A DNA stretch of 64,000 nucleotides from Przewalskia tangutica (lineage: Eukaryota > Streptophyta > Magnoliopsida > Solanales > Solanaceae), in assembly GCA_029844215.1 (NCBI GenBank), contig CM056723.1, forward strand, positions 85,552,790 to 85,616,789, given 5' to 3'. The position numbers and the translations under genes were made by a program. How positions within the stretch are numbered: the stretch's first letter is position 1; every line of letters starts with the position of its first letter. This document shows positions 1 through 11,700 of this stretch, piece by piece. The notes below the pieces were generated by a model that was not told the DNA's origin, ran no database searches, and saw only the letters and a program-made list of their open reading frames with translations.

Positions 1-2041
1 CTCTCAAAAGTTGATAAAACCCTAAGCCAAAGATGCAATTATCGGAAGGGCGACAAGAAGGAAATATATTGGCAAGCTTGTAGGAGGTTCGTAGAGGTGA
101 TTTTAACGAAGAGGAATTGTGGAAAGAGGGCAGGTGGGCGTTTTGTTGGACTGTTTTGGGCGAATTCCAAGGTAACAATTCATTCTCCTTTTTAAGTAAA
201 TTATGTCGCATGTTAAGGACGAAAGGACTTGTAGTTGTCGATATTGTTATTAGGTATATAACATGTAGGAATAACGATTTGGATTTGAAAGGATTGGATA
301 AGGATGATATGTGAGCATTTTATAACCGAGAAATTGCCTTAAACTTATTGGATTATTTAATATGAATTGTGGGGCAGAATTTTACACGTCCGGTTAGGCG
401 TGTAATCCCCTTATATTACTGAATTGTTGGGCCTTGAATATGGCATGTTGGCTATTGATATCGGGCCTTGAAAAATGTGGAAAAGTACGTAGATACGGGG
501 GAAGTGCTGCCCAATTTTCCGTAGAATAAGAAACTTTATACTTAGAATATTCTACGAAGAAGTCTAGACGTTGATAGACGTATTTGATTATTATAGGTTG
601 ATACTCTACGCGCGACATATTCGACTTGGCAAGTGGATTTAGACGATGAGGTATGTGATTCTTCCTATCCTCTTGAGCATGATTGTTGTGAAATATATAG
701 TACGGTAGACGTACATGTGTTAAATAAAGTTGGTTTCACTTTGATATCCTTGACTTGAGTTCTAAATGTTAAAAACCTTGAAATATTTCAAAAGGAGTTG
801 TGGATTATTATTCAGAAGGAAATTGATACTTGGTTTTAAAAAGAATAGGTTCTCTTGGTTTTCCAAACGAATATGGTTGTTTCGAATTATTAAAAAGTAT
901 AAGTGTTATGATAACTTTATGGGAAGTTAGTTATAACGACTTAAGGAAGATAAAAAGAACGGTTTACTTACTTGTTTATAAAAGCCTTGTTGTGATTTCT
1001 TAAGGTGTGGTAAGTTGGTTTGATAAGTAAACATGCTATGATACTACGGACGTTAGTGTCTTGAGACTTTTGTGTTAAGGGGGTTTTCTTGTTGTGCTTA
1101 TGTTGTTTACGATAAGCCGGTTGTTCTTGTATTATATCACTTACCCCCCTGACTTGTTATGTTGTTCATATGTCGCGGGTTAGCTACCCCCAATGCGAGG
1201 AGTACCTCATGCGGGTCCATGAGACCTATGCGGACTACGGTAGTCTAGGAATCACTCCGGGTGTGTTACGCCGATGCGAGAAATACCTCATGCGGGTCCA
1301 TGTGGCCTATGCGGATTGCGGGAGTCCAGGAATGCCGCGGGTTAGCTACCCCCGATACGAGGAATACCTCATGCGGGTACACGTGACCTATGCGAGCTAC
1401 GGTAGTCCAGGATTAGGACTCGCACAATGATACTAGGGGTGAATGGCCCTACTCCGTTCATTGGCGGTCTAGAAAAGACCGGTTGGGTTACACCTATTTG
1501 CTCTTATATATACTGTGGCACTATGTACTGTTAATTGGTTTGTTTCATACATGTCTGTGGATTGGTTTTTAAAATGTTATGATTTCATTTGATCTTTGAT
1601 TTCACATACTTGGTACTGTTGTCTTGACCTCGCCGGGGGCGCGTTCATCTGCGCGGTAAGTACATCGGTTGTTGATCCTCGCTCATAGGATCATCGTTCT
1701 GCATTTGGGAAGCTCCGTTTCTCCGGAGGCTTATCTTTTGGTATGATTCCCTGTCATTGTAGGTTCATGTACATTCAGGGGTATGGCGCGGCCCTGTCCC
1801 GTCATAGTTGTTTTAAACTCTTAGAGGTCTGTAGTCCTGTTGTAAATTGGGTTTGTAAAGGATGTAACTGTCAGACTTTGATTTTTTTATATACATGTTG
1901 AAAGGCAACCTTAGCGGTTAGCCTGTTTCTTATCTTACATTGTTCCATGTTTTTAAGTTTATTTCCGCTGGTTTCTCTGATGTGTATTACTAGGGTGCCC
2001 GGGTAAGGCACCAGTCGCGGGCCCGGGGTCGGGTCGTGACA
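1..2041 (+). repeat. E1 5' LTR (5' portion missing from window)
   Basis: It ends in GTCGTGACA immediately before the PBS, the same terminus as every other LTR here. Positions 1238-2041 align with 6752-7567 of the 3' LTR. It includes the conserved CGTCCGGTTAGGCGTGTAAT segment near 388-410, an 81-bp minisatellite, and the conserved hairpin-rich stretch from about 1670 to 2041. The U3 and TATA box lie to the left of the window. Confidence 0.88.
1170..1435 (+). repeat. 81-bp minisatellite in E1 5' LTR
   Basis: The motif ATGCGGGTCCATG recurs at about 1210, 1291 and 1372, a period of 81 bp. Because 81 is divisible by three, the array stays open as a spurious reading frame. The truncated 3' LTR retains two units (about 6806 and 6887). 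Related but degraded units occur in the LTRs of S1, E3 and the solo LTR at 48643. Confidence 0.8.
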
Positions 2042-2045
2042 AAAG

Positions 2046-2059
2046 TGGTATCAGAACAG
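2046..2059 (+). other. Primer-binding site (initiator tRNA-Met type), E1
   Basis: TGGTATCAGAACAG lies four bases after the LTR end. It differs by one base from TGGTATCAGAGCAG in other copies, which matches the 3' end of plant initiator tRNA-Met, the usual primer for minus-strand synthesis in this group. Confidence 0.88.
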
Positions 2060-2247
2060 TTAATCCTCGGAAAATGTCTACAAACCGTATCTAGTAGAGT
2101 CTTGATTATCGGCGTGTTGTGCACCACACCTATAATCAGGAGGCTACAGGATATTTAGGATTGATTTCCATTCTTCTCACTCTGAGATCGTGCAATAGAG
2201 CTGTGTTATATGTTGAACTCCCTCTGATATATTCTTATGTACCAGTT

Positions 2248-3545
2248 ATGCCTCCACGTAAGACAACCCGGGCCCAGAAGGGCAAGGCAGTAGGAGGCGC
2301 TAGTAGGACACGCCAGATTCTGAGGCACAAGCCCGATCTTTACGAGTGATGCTTGACGGCGAGTTCCGTAGCGCCACCGATCAGCGAGTTTAGAGCGGCG
2401 GTGACTCACGAGGCCACGATACGAGCCTCGGTCCGCGGCCGAGCGAGAAGATATGGGTTACAAGGAGATGGCGATTATTAGCGAGATCGTGGCGAGGCAT
2501 AAGGGCGAGCGGGAAACGGTTCGGTTGTGCCGTAGTTCACTTATATCGGATAACTTGAGACTTGAGGACTTTTGAGTTGCGATCCACGAGTTCTATGGGT
2601 CGAGGCGAGGATGATCCTCGAGAGTTTATCAAGCGATTCGTGGATCATGAGAGTGATCAAGGCCTCGGAGAGCAGTCGGTGGTATTGGGTTCACATCGGT
2701 GCGTGATCTTTGCCCGATCGGCGGTGTGATTCTTGGGAAGCGTCGGGGAGCATGCGCTTCCGGTGTTTGGGACGAGTTCTCGAGGTGTTCTTAGCCATTT
2801 CTTGCCTCGCATGATGAGAGCTGGCCGATAGATTTACGATGTTGGCGAGCGAGCGGACGGTTGAAGTACAACGTAGAGTTTGACTCGTTGGCTCGATGCG
2901 TCCCGCTTTAGTGGCGAACATGGAGGACGAGTGCACGCTATGTCCGCGAGCTTGATGATTACTTAGCGAGAGGTTGCTCGGGTGTAGCTCTTGGCCGGGC
3001 ATGGACATTGCCGCATGCGAGCTTATGCGCAGGTGTGAGCGTAGAGGCGGCGAATTGTGAGATATTAGTAGAAGAGGGCGGGACAGCGAGGTCCTTTGAT
3101 AGCTTTCGGCGGGCGACCTCGGCGCGAACTAGATTTGCACCTCGGCCGATTGAGCGCTCTTTCACCGTCTTGGGACATCCAGGTATTCGGGAAGTCGGGG
3201 CCCGAGGTTTTGGGCTTCGAGAATCGAGGATCCTAACCGTCGAGACCACCCCTGCCGGTGTGGTCGATGTAGTAGATCCCATTTCGGGAGTTGTGGTATC
3301 TTTGTGGGAGCTTGTTACACTTGTGGCGGCGGTCATATTTCGGTGTCAGAGCAGGCGCGCAAATGGTAGGGTTCGACCTCTGAGGTCATTCGTTGGGTCT
3401 TCATCTCTACGATTTACTCGCCCGGGCGAGGTGCTCGTGGGCGGCCAGTCGCGGCGAGTCGTGGCAAGGTCTCTAGTTCCAGCGGTCCTCGAGCCGCATT
3501 TATGCCTTGTCCGGCCGCGGGACGGGAGAGTCACGGATGTAAATC
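2248..3545 (+). pseudogene. gag: gag polyprotein remnant, E1
   Basis: The start codon follows the leader and gives MPPRKTTRAQKGKA, the N-terminus shared by every gag here. The first frame stops near 2349. Further fragments in other frames correspond to the capsid-like core (about 2560-2900), the segment with DYLAEA-like sequence (about 2950) and a basic tail. Gag would form the cytoplasmic particle that packages element RNA. The fragments read in frame only over short stretches because of many one- to three-base losses, mostly where intact relatives have CAG or CTG. Compared with the best-preserved gag in E7 (52146 onward) it is much more degraded. Confidence 0.75.
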
Positions 3546-3557
3546 GCGGGTACATTA

Positions 3558-4650
3558 TTGGTTTCATGTTGTGACGTATATGCTTTGATAGATCTGGGTT
3601 CTACCTTGTCCTATATATCTCCTCATATTGCTGGTAGAATAGGGATAGAGCCTGAGTCTATAGAACCTTTTGAGGTAGCTACACCAGTAGGTGATTCGGT
3701 GGTAGCAGAACGGGTATATAAGGCTTGCCCGGTGACTATATCCAGTCGTCAGACCCTAGCCGACTTGATAGAGTTGGATATGATAGACTTTGATGTGATT
3801 ATGGGTATGGATTGGTTGGTTTCTTACTACGCCAATGTGGACTGTAGGGAGAGATTAGTGCAGTTCGGTTTCTGGTGGCGGTTATTGAGTGGGAGAATCT
3901 TGTGTCGTAGAGGGTAGATTTATTTCATACCTCAAGGCTAGGAAGATGGTGCAGAAGGGGTATATCTACCATCTTATTCGGGTATTTGATATTGAGGCTG
4001 TGTTGCCAGCTCTTCAGTCAGTTCCAGTGGTTAGAGAGTTTCCATACGTATTCCCAGACGACCTCCCGGGTGTCCCTCATGAGAGGGAGATTGAGTTTTG
4101 TATTGATGTGTTTCCAGACACTCGTCCTATATCCATTCCGCCATACAGGATGACACCTGCTAAGTTGAGGGAGTTGAAGGACCAGCTGAAAGATTTGCTG
4201 GAAAAAGGCTTTATCAGGCCTAGTGTTTCTCCACGAGGCGCCCGATTTTGTTTGTAAAGAAGAAGGATGGGACGCTGCGTATGTGTGTTGATTACATGCA
4301 GCTGAATAAGGTAACCATCAAGAACAGATACCCCCTCCCCAGAATTGATGTTTTGTTTGACCAGTTGCATGGTGCGAGGTGTTTCTCCAAAATTGACCTG
4401 CGGTCTGGGTATCATCAGGTGCGAGTTAGAGAGACAGATATCCCAAAGACTGCATTCAGGACCCGGTATGGGCACTATGAGTTCAGGGTGATGTCTTTCG
4501 GTTTGACCAACGCTCCAGCGGTATTTATGGATTTGATGAATCGGGTGTTCAAGCCATTTTTGGATACGTTTGTTATAGTATTCATTGATGACATCCTGGT
4601 TTATTCGCGTCTGAGCGAGGCATGCAAATCACGAGGCGGTACTTAGGGTC
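3558..4650 (+). pseudogene. pol: pol: aspartic protease and reverse transcriptase palm, E1
   Basis: The first frame (3558-3917) carries a retroviral-type protease with the active-site segment LIDLGSTLSY followed by MGMDWLV. Leucine occupies the position that is serine or threonine in most DSG/DTG sites. After a frame change, 3925-4257 gives the connection into RT (PYRMTPAKLRELKDQL). A further change at about 4248 leads to the RT palm (DGTLRMCVDY, RYPLPRID, FSKIDLRSGYHQ) and the catalytic motif FIDDILVYS (about 4580-4607), the YVDD equivalent. RT would copy element RNA into cDNA in the particle. Readability ends abruptly near 4610. Family assignment is secure; function is lost as read. Confidence 0.9.
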
Positions 4651-5330
4651 CTCGGGCGGCGATTGTTCGCCAAGTTCTCCAAGTGTGAGTTTTGGTTGGC
4701 CTCGGTGGCATTCTGAGGCACATTATTGGGGTGATGGTGTTCAGTTGATCTGGCTAAGATAGAGCGGTCAAGTCTTGGGCGTCTGTGATTTCTTAGAAAT
4801 GGCGAGTTATTATCGTAGGTTTGTGGAGTAGTTTGCTTGATATCAACAGTTGACTAAGTGACTACGAAGCGGCTAAGTTCGGTGGACATAAGCTTGTGAG
4901 AAGGGCTTCCGATTCTTGAAGGAAAAATTGATGGCGGCTCGGTTCTTACTCTTCAGGGGTTAGAGGGCTCGTGATTTATTGTGATGCCTCGGGTATCGAG
5001 CTAGAATGCGTATTGATGCGGCCACGACAAAGTTATAGCCTATGCTTTCCGGCGATTCTGAGCATGAGAGGAATACCTACCACGACTTAGAGTTGGCGCG
5101 ATTATTCATGCCTTGAAAATTTGGAGACATTATTTATATGGGGTTCGTGTGGATATTTATCTGATTACAAGAGCCTCGATGCATCTTGAGCGAGGAGGCT
5201 GAACTTGCGGCAAAGCGGTGGTTAGAGTTATTGAAGGATTATGATGTTGACATCCTATACCATCAGGAAAGGCCAGCGTGGTTGCAGATGCTTTGAGTCA
5301 TAGATCGATGGGAGTGCAGCCAGAATGCGA
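4651..5330 (+). pseudogene. pol: RT connection and RNase H remnant, E1
   Basis: No long frame survives, but pieces read clearly as the RNase H domain of gypsy elements: YCDASG at about 4978-4995 holds a catalytic aspartate; an EHERN-like segment lies near 5060; RHYLYG-like sequence lies near 5128; and the C-terminal RWLELLKDYDVDILYH is near 5219-5262. RNase H would remove the RNA strand after first-strand synthesis. Breaks coincide with missing A or T next to C or G, as in other degraded patches. The segment joins RT directly to the integrase region with no gap in gene order. Confidence 0.75.
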
Positions 5331-6751
5331 CGAGAGGCGAGGACATGGTTCGTCGAATCCATCACCTAGCGAGCCTTGGGGTTCGATTGGTCGTCCGATG
5401 ATAGTAAGTGCGGGTTCGTGAGATTGCGAGTCTTCCATCATTGTTGAGGTGAAGAAGCGGCAGTATGAGATCGATTATGATCTGGTATCGAGATATGACT
5501 CTTGAGAGGAGAAAGAGTCTATTTGAGGTACTTTGATGGGGTGCTAAGATTTGATGGCGAGTTGTGTGTTCCGATGTAGCGAGGACTTCGTCGGTGATTG
5601 CAGGAAGGCACACATTGCTCGTTATTCTATTCATCTGGGGTCAACTAAGATGTACCATGACCTCAGATGTATGTATTGGTGGGATGACCTGAAGAGGGAC
5701 GTGGCAGGTTTTGTTGCTCAGTGTCCTAATTGTCAGCAGGTCAAGGTTGAGCACCAGAAGCCCGGTGGGCTATTGTAGGCTATTGATATTCCGACATGGA
5801 AGTGGGAGGTGATCAACATGGACTTTATTATAGGTTTACCTCGCACTCAGAGGAAGCATGATTCCATCTGGGTTATTGTAGACAGGCTGACGAAATCAGC
5901 CCATTTTTTTCCAGTCAGGACTACGTATTTGGCTGAGGATTATGCTAGATTGTATATCAGAGAGATTGTGAGACTGCACGGAGTTCCTATATCGATTATA
6001 TCAGACAGATGATCCCATTTTATGGCTAACTTCTGGAGGTCTTTCCAGAAGGGATTAGGTACACATGTGAGTCTCGATCGCATTTCATCCTCGGGCCAAG
6101 CGGACGAGCGAGCGTACTATCTAGACAACGAGGATATCTTTGCGGGCTGTATTATTGACTTCGAGGAGTAGGGGAGGATCATTTACCTCTTGTGGAGTTG
6201 GCGTATAACATGACTACCATTCTAGTATCGGATGGCGCGCCTTATGAGGCCTTATGAGAGGAAGTGCGGTCACCGATGGCCCGGTTTGATGTGGCGAAGT
6301 TGATTAGTCGGGCGGACTTGATTCACGGTGTGGATAAGGTGAAGCTTATCCAGGAGAGATTGCTAGCAGCTCAGAGTCGACAAAAGTCGTATGTAGACAA
6401 TCGGCGTCGACACTTGGAGTTTGAGATGGATAATTGGGTCTTCCTGAAGGTATCACCCATGAAGGGTGTGATGAGGTTTGGAAAGAAGGGGAAACTTAGC
6501 CCAAGGTACATTGGGCCTTATCAGATTGTCCGTAGGGTAGGCAAGGTTGCCTATGAGTTGGATCTGTCTTCCGATCTGGAGGCCGTACATCCAGTTTTTC
6601 ATGTGTCAATGTTGCGGAGGTGTATCGGAGATCCATCTAGAGTGCACCCGATTTGTGATGTCCAGGTGACAGAGGGGTTATCGTATGAGGAGAGTCTCAT
6701 AGCGATACTCGATCTTCAGGTTAGGCGACTGCGGACAAAGGATGTGGCTTC
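5331..6751 (+). pseudogene. pol: integrase with GPY/F module and truncated chromodomain, E1
   Basis: From about 5610 an HHCC zinc-binding module is visible, including CPNCQQVK near 5725-5750. A TAG stop at 5776-5778 replaces a CAG glutamine codon. The catalytic core follows with NMDFIIGLPR (first D, about 5818) and ends at IISDR (second D, about 6003) before a TGA. The region 6012-6260 is degraded and covers the expected glutamate segment. From 6264 the frame is open again: VDKVKLIQERLLAAQS, the GPYQIVRRVG GPY/F module and VHPVFHVSMLRRC. The frame then reaches a Tekay-type chromodomain start, QVRRLRTKDVAS, where it is cut off by the fusion to LTR sequence at 6752. Integrase inserts the cDNA; the chromodomain usually directs it to heterochromatin. 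Confidence 0.88.
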
Positions 6752-7567
6752 CGGTAGTCTAGGAATCACTCCGGGTGTGTTACGCCGATGCGAGGAATAC
6801 CTCATGCGGGTCCATGTGGCCTATGCGGATTGCGGGAGTCCAGGAATGCCGCAGATTAGCTACCCCCGATGTGAGGAATACCTCATGCGGGTCCACGTGA
6901 CCTATGCGGGCTACGGTATTCCAGGATTAGGACTCACACAATGATACTAGGGGCGAATAGCCCTACTCCGATCATTGGCGGTCTAGAAAAGACCGGTTGG
7001 GTTACACCTATTTGCTCTTATATACACTGTGGCACTATGTACTGTTAATTAGTTTGTTTCATACATGTATGTGGATTGGTTTTTAAAATGTTATGATTTC
7101 ATTTCAGTACTTTCAGTTTCACATACTTGGTACCTGTTGTACTGACCTCCTTCGGGGGGCTGCGTTCATACCGTATGTAGAGGTACATCGGTTGTTGATC
7201 CTCGCTCATAGGATCATCGTTCTACTTTTGGGAAGCTCCGTTTCTCCGGAGGCTTATCTTTTGGTATGATTCCCTGTCATTCTAGGTTCATGTGCATTCA
7301 GGGGTATGACGGGGCCCTGTCCCGTCATAGTTTTTTTAAACTCTTTGAGGTCTGTAGTCTTGTTGTAAATTGGGTTTGTAAAGGATTTAACTGTCAGACT
7401 TTGATTTTTTTTTATATACATGTCGAAAGGCAACCTTAGCGGTTAGCCTGTTTCTTATCTTACATTGTTCCATGTTTTTAAGTTTATTTCCGCTGGTTTC
7501 TCTGATGTGTATCTACTAGGGTGCCCGGGTAAGGCACCAATCGCGGCCCCGGGGTCGGGTCGTGACA
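6752..7567 (+). repeat. E1 3' LTR, 5'-truncated
   Basis: It aligns with 1238-2041 of the 5' LTR and ends in GTCGTGACA at 7567. The PPT, U3, TATA box and first part of the LTR are absent because the integrase reading frame runs straight into the middle of the minisatellite. Both parents contain CGGTAGTC-like sequence at the joint. Confidence 0.88.
7197..7328 (+). promoter_or_regulatory. Conserved hairpin pair upstream of the PBS (representative copy, E1 3' LTR)
   Basis: A 6-bp stem GATCCT/AGGATC spans 7197-7215. A perfect 8-bp stem ATGACGGG/CCCGTCAT with a 7-base loop spans 7306-7328. Between them AGCTCCG/CCGGAGGCT can form a bulged stem (about 7223-7245). The same blocks occur in nearly all LTRs; in E2 the second stem reads ATGGCGGG/CCCGTCAT, keeping pairing through a G-U pair. 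This suggests a structured 5' leader of the element RNA; a role in packaging or reverse transcription is inference. Confidence 0.6.
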
Positions 7568-7704
7568 GTATGAAAATCAAATACCAGATTCTACCGTGCC
7601 CATAAAATCAAGAATACATATCTATCATGTAATGTGACCATCTGAGTATCTAGCTTCGCACCATGGACTTTGTCCATGAACCAATTATCAAGTATTCTGC
7701 CCAC

Positions 7705-8160
7705 CCCTTCTGGGATGCGATAAAGTCATGTAATCTATGTTGCCCTGCCCATTAAGGTATACTGCCTGGTCCATTCTGGGACTCGATGTAATTATCAATA
7801 TGCGTGACGTAACCCGACCCATTTGCGGGACTCGATGTATTCTTCGATATGTGACGTAACCCGACCCATTTGCGGGACGCGGTGTGATGATACAATATGA
7901 TTTAACCCGGCCCATTTGTGGGACGCGGTGTGATGATGCAATATGACGTAACTCGGCCCATTTGTGGGACGTGTGTGATGATGCAATATGACATAACCCG
8001 ACCCATTTGTGGACGCAGTGTGATGATGCAATATGACGTAACCCGGCCCATTTGTGGGACGCGGTGTATGCATGTCTATATCTAACCCGGCCCATTTGCG
8101 ATACTCGGTGTATTGCATCTATAACATAACCCGGCCCGTTGTGGGACTCGGTGTATCATT
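7705..8160 (-). repeat. 46/47-bp minisatellite in E4 LTR
   Basis: On the + strand the core CGGCCCATTTGTGGGACG recurs about every 46-47 bp (for example at about 7818, 7865, 7911 and 7957), with some units altered. Apparent reading frames on the minus strand here are translations of the repeat. Confidence 0.8.
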
Positions 8161-8718
8161 GCAACCATATAACATTTTAAAACCATCTTTTGACTTCCCA
8201 GTAAGCCGTTATAACAACTCTCCATAAAGCTATTATAACAACCTTTCATTTTAGAAAACTAAGGCACTATCACATCTTCTATTTTAACAAAATCAAGGCA
8301 TTATCATGTCATGTAACATTAGGGAAATGAACCCAAAGTACTACATACATCTATTCTTATGAAAAACATCATATCCTGCCATATAAGGGAGTTGAACCCA
8401 AAAGTACTACGGACGTTCACCATGCATTCTTTCCTTTATAAAACCCCAAGACACTAACACTCGGAGTATCAAGGCACGTCTACTTCCTTAAAATCAAGTT
8501 ACTACACCTTTTTAAATTCAACCCAAGGCTTCGAAATCAAGTAACTTCTACTTTCAACATTAAGGCAATTATTCCTTTAAAACAAGTAACCTATACCTTT
8601 TGAAACCAACTCATTTATACTTCATATAAATCAAGTCTTACATTCAAACTCAAATCATATACTCTTTCAAATTCAAGTCTCATAACTTTCAAATAAATCT
8701 AGTCTCATGAGTTTCTCA

Positions 8719-8723
8719 TTAGT
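8719..8723. repeat. Target-site duplication TTAGT of E3 (left copy)
   Basis: TTAGT directly precedes the E3 terminus TGTCACGAC at 8724. An identical TTAGT follows the opposite terminus at 18240-18244. A 5-bp duplication is typical of gypsy integrase. Confidence 0.9.
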
Positions 8724-11700
8724 TGTCACGACCCGAACCCGGGCCTGTGACTGGTGCCTTACCCCGGGCACCCCAGTAGTCATACATCAGAGAAAATCAG
8801 CGGAACATAAATCAATAACATAAAATAACAGAAGTATAAACAATAGCCTGTGAAAACTTGCCTTTCGGCATATATATAGAAACAACAACTCTTTCAACCT
8901 GAACAGTTTAATCCTTTTTACAAACCCTGCCCACAACAGTACTACAGACCTCTACGAATGATATGACAACAACGACGCCAGGCGGGGCCCGTCATACCAC
9001 GAATGTAAACACCTACAACACAGGGGACTATACGAATAAGCCTCGGGAAACGGAGCTTCCAAGCGCTGAGCCGTGACCACAGGCGAGGATCGGCGGCGGT
9101 GTACCTTTACTGCGGCATGAACGCGGCCCGAAGAGTCGATAACAGTACCAAGTATGTGAAACATGAAGATCGTAAATGAAATCATAGTAGTCTATAGAAG
9201 CGGGAGACATGTATGATAACCAAACTACGATTCCTGATAAATAAGCGATCGTCTAGTCGGGGACTCGCGCCTCGAAGTCACCACTCGATATAACAATGGG
9301 TCTCACGCCCGCAACATCAATCATGCGTGGAATACCTTCCTCACTGGCGATCGATGATAGAAAAGCACCAAGGAATACACACGAACAACGGGTCCACTGT
9401 GTCCAAATAAAGCGATGCGAGGTAAATGCGAAGGCATAGCGGGCTACTAACACCAATACTAACAAGGTCATAAAGCGTATCATGATATCTGTCTAGGCCG
9501 TCACATGATCAAAGTGGTCGCTCGCGCAATATCAAATGTGCGCGTCTAGCCACAGAACTCCGCGACTCGCATAGGCCAATCTCATAGGCGCGTGAGGTAT
9601 AACCCGCATCGAGGTAGCTACTCCGGCGTAAATCACGGACTCGCGATCCGCGTAGCGCGTAGACGCATGACCATAAAGGCGCACACTAACACGGAACTCG
9701 TAGCTCGCATAGGCCGGGACCGCGTGAGGTATTCTCGAATCATGGTCCTGCACCGCTGAGTCTACCGCGTCGGAGGCGGCTTAACCCGGAAACACGGTGA
9801 GTGGTATAATACCAACATAACGGTTTATCGTTTAAACAACCTAAGCACAATCGAGGAAAACCCTTTACACAACCATCACGAGAATACTATCACACGTAGC
9901 ATCCTAATATGATTACTTATCAAATCAACACGAAGGTATTACAAGGCTATCACAAACCAATACAATCAAGTTATTCACACATAAGGTACTTTCTACTATA
10001 TGATTAACGAGATCGGGTTTTATCCCCAAAGTACTTTATGCAATAACTCTTTAAAGATATGTTACTTTCACAAAAGTCACACAATACGTAGTATATAACA
10101 ATAGAGTGATTATCTTTTGAAGTAAATCAAAACACTTCTCTTAGTAAAACCAAGTAACAACATTCTTTTCAAGCGTCCAAGTTTGCCTAATTTCAAATGT
10201 TCACGTTTCTTATTTTAGAAAGGTTTCGTAGTTCCTAGCCTTATTTATTTAAGAATATAATTCTCTTTTAAACCATCGAGAAACATAAGCCTTATATGTG
10301 AGTAGGATATTCTTGTTTATAACAATCTTATTACTGACCATGACCTAGGAAATATCATTTTGTCTCATCTTAGCTTACATGCGGATGGAAGTTTCTCTTG
10401 GTTTTAATAATACTTAATCTGTCAAAACATTTCCTTTTATTAGCACTGCGGTGGTTTGTCGATACACATTCGATTTCGAAATCGATAAAACATTCTTAAG
10501 CCGTTATACCTAACTTCCCATAAAACTAGTATAACTCTTAAGTTTTCAAAAACCAAGTATTACTTCAAGTTCTTTATTAACACATAACAAGCGATTTATA
10601 GTTCAAATCGATTTACCTTTTAAAAACCACAGTATTTTCTTACCAACATAAAGTTGTTATAACAACTTCCCATAAAGCGTTATAACACTTTATGTTTTAA
10701 ACCAATCAAATACATTTAGCACGTATGCGTCTCTGGTACTACATAGTTCACACATATCATGCTAGAAGAGATAGGAAGAGGTTCACATACCTGCGACGAG
10801 TATCGACTAATAGCAAAAGCGCTCAATACTTCCAAGTCGGCTACTCCTTAAGCCAGTAGATCGCGCCACACGTAGTACTTGACCTATAAGGCCACAGCGC
10901 TTATTAACATCTAGATCTCTTCGTAGAACATTCTCAGAAAATTCGGCACCTCCCACGCATGGCGTAAATCTCCTCCTCTATCGGGGCGGCTACCAAGCCA
11001 ACCGGGGTTATACGTCTAATCGGACGTGCACAATTCTACCTCGCGGAAAAGCTACACAAGTCTCATGTCTGAGTCTATGTAATTACAGTTCAGTACTCTT
11101 CTTTCGAAAAGGTTTCTTATTATTCAGGCTTAAGTCAAAAGACATTGCCGATACTACGTTCAATTCTATATATAGTATACTTCAACTATATAGTCTAACA
11201 ACATGTAATTTCCAATTACAATAGGGGGACAAGATAATTACCTCGATAAGCCCATAATTATCAAGTTATAATGTCGATCTGAGCAAGGTTTAGCTCTACT
11301 CCGTGCGCTCCAATCCGCTCCAAACAACCCTTAGAAGTTCTAACCAACTTCTACTTAAATACTTCAACCAACTATGAAGATTTCCTTAGGGTTTCGGTTT
11401 GGTGACTGACGGGAAGTATAATAGTATTTCTGGGCTTTTCGTATAAGTATAACCTTAGAATACTACAAGGTATACGGCTAAGGTAATTTGGGCATTATAA
11501 CAATACTTTTGAGAGTATTTCTACCAAGAGGGGGGGTATTATCACGAGAACAACTAGGCTGGGGTACCCGGCTAGCACCACGAGGAGGGAGGGTGTATAC
11601 CCACCGGCCTACCCACTGGGGACTCTCGGCGAGGGGAAAGGGTGCTCGGCCAAAGGCCTTTCTCAAAGGGAGAGGGAGGGACGAACCTACAAAGGGAGAG

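Larger units (their letters stand above)
1..7567 (+). mobile_element. E1: Ty3/gypsy Tekay/Del-type retrotransposon, 5' end outside window
   Basis: This is the only copy in the window with a recognisable pol region. Order: 5' LTR (to 2041), PBS (2046), gag (from 2248), protease, reverse transcriptase, RNase H, integrase (to about 6751), then a 5'-truncated 3' LTR ending at 7567. The coding region is broken by frameshifts and stops, so the copy is not functional as read. The right flank GTATG (7568-7572) also occurs at the matching site of E4's other LTR (about 34901), so E1 inserted into the minus-strand LTR of E4. The left boundary and the second TSD copy lie outside the window. Confidence 0.9.
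7568..8723 (-). repeat. E4 3' LTR, segment 1
   Basis: This segment matches 34898-35141 of E4's 5' LTR at its left side. It then holds a minisatellite (7705-8160) and a stretch with the GTTATAAC box near 8205-8240. It stops at the TSD TTAGT of E3 (8719-8723) and resumes at 18245. Confidence 0.8.

Noticed and set aside
2046..2059. tRNA gene suggested by TGGTATCAGA
   Set aside because: Only the PBS complementary to the tRNA 3' end is present; there is no cloverleaf and no A or B box. The same holds at every other PBS.
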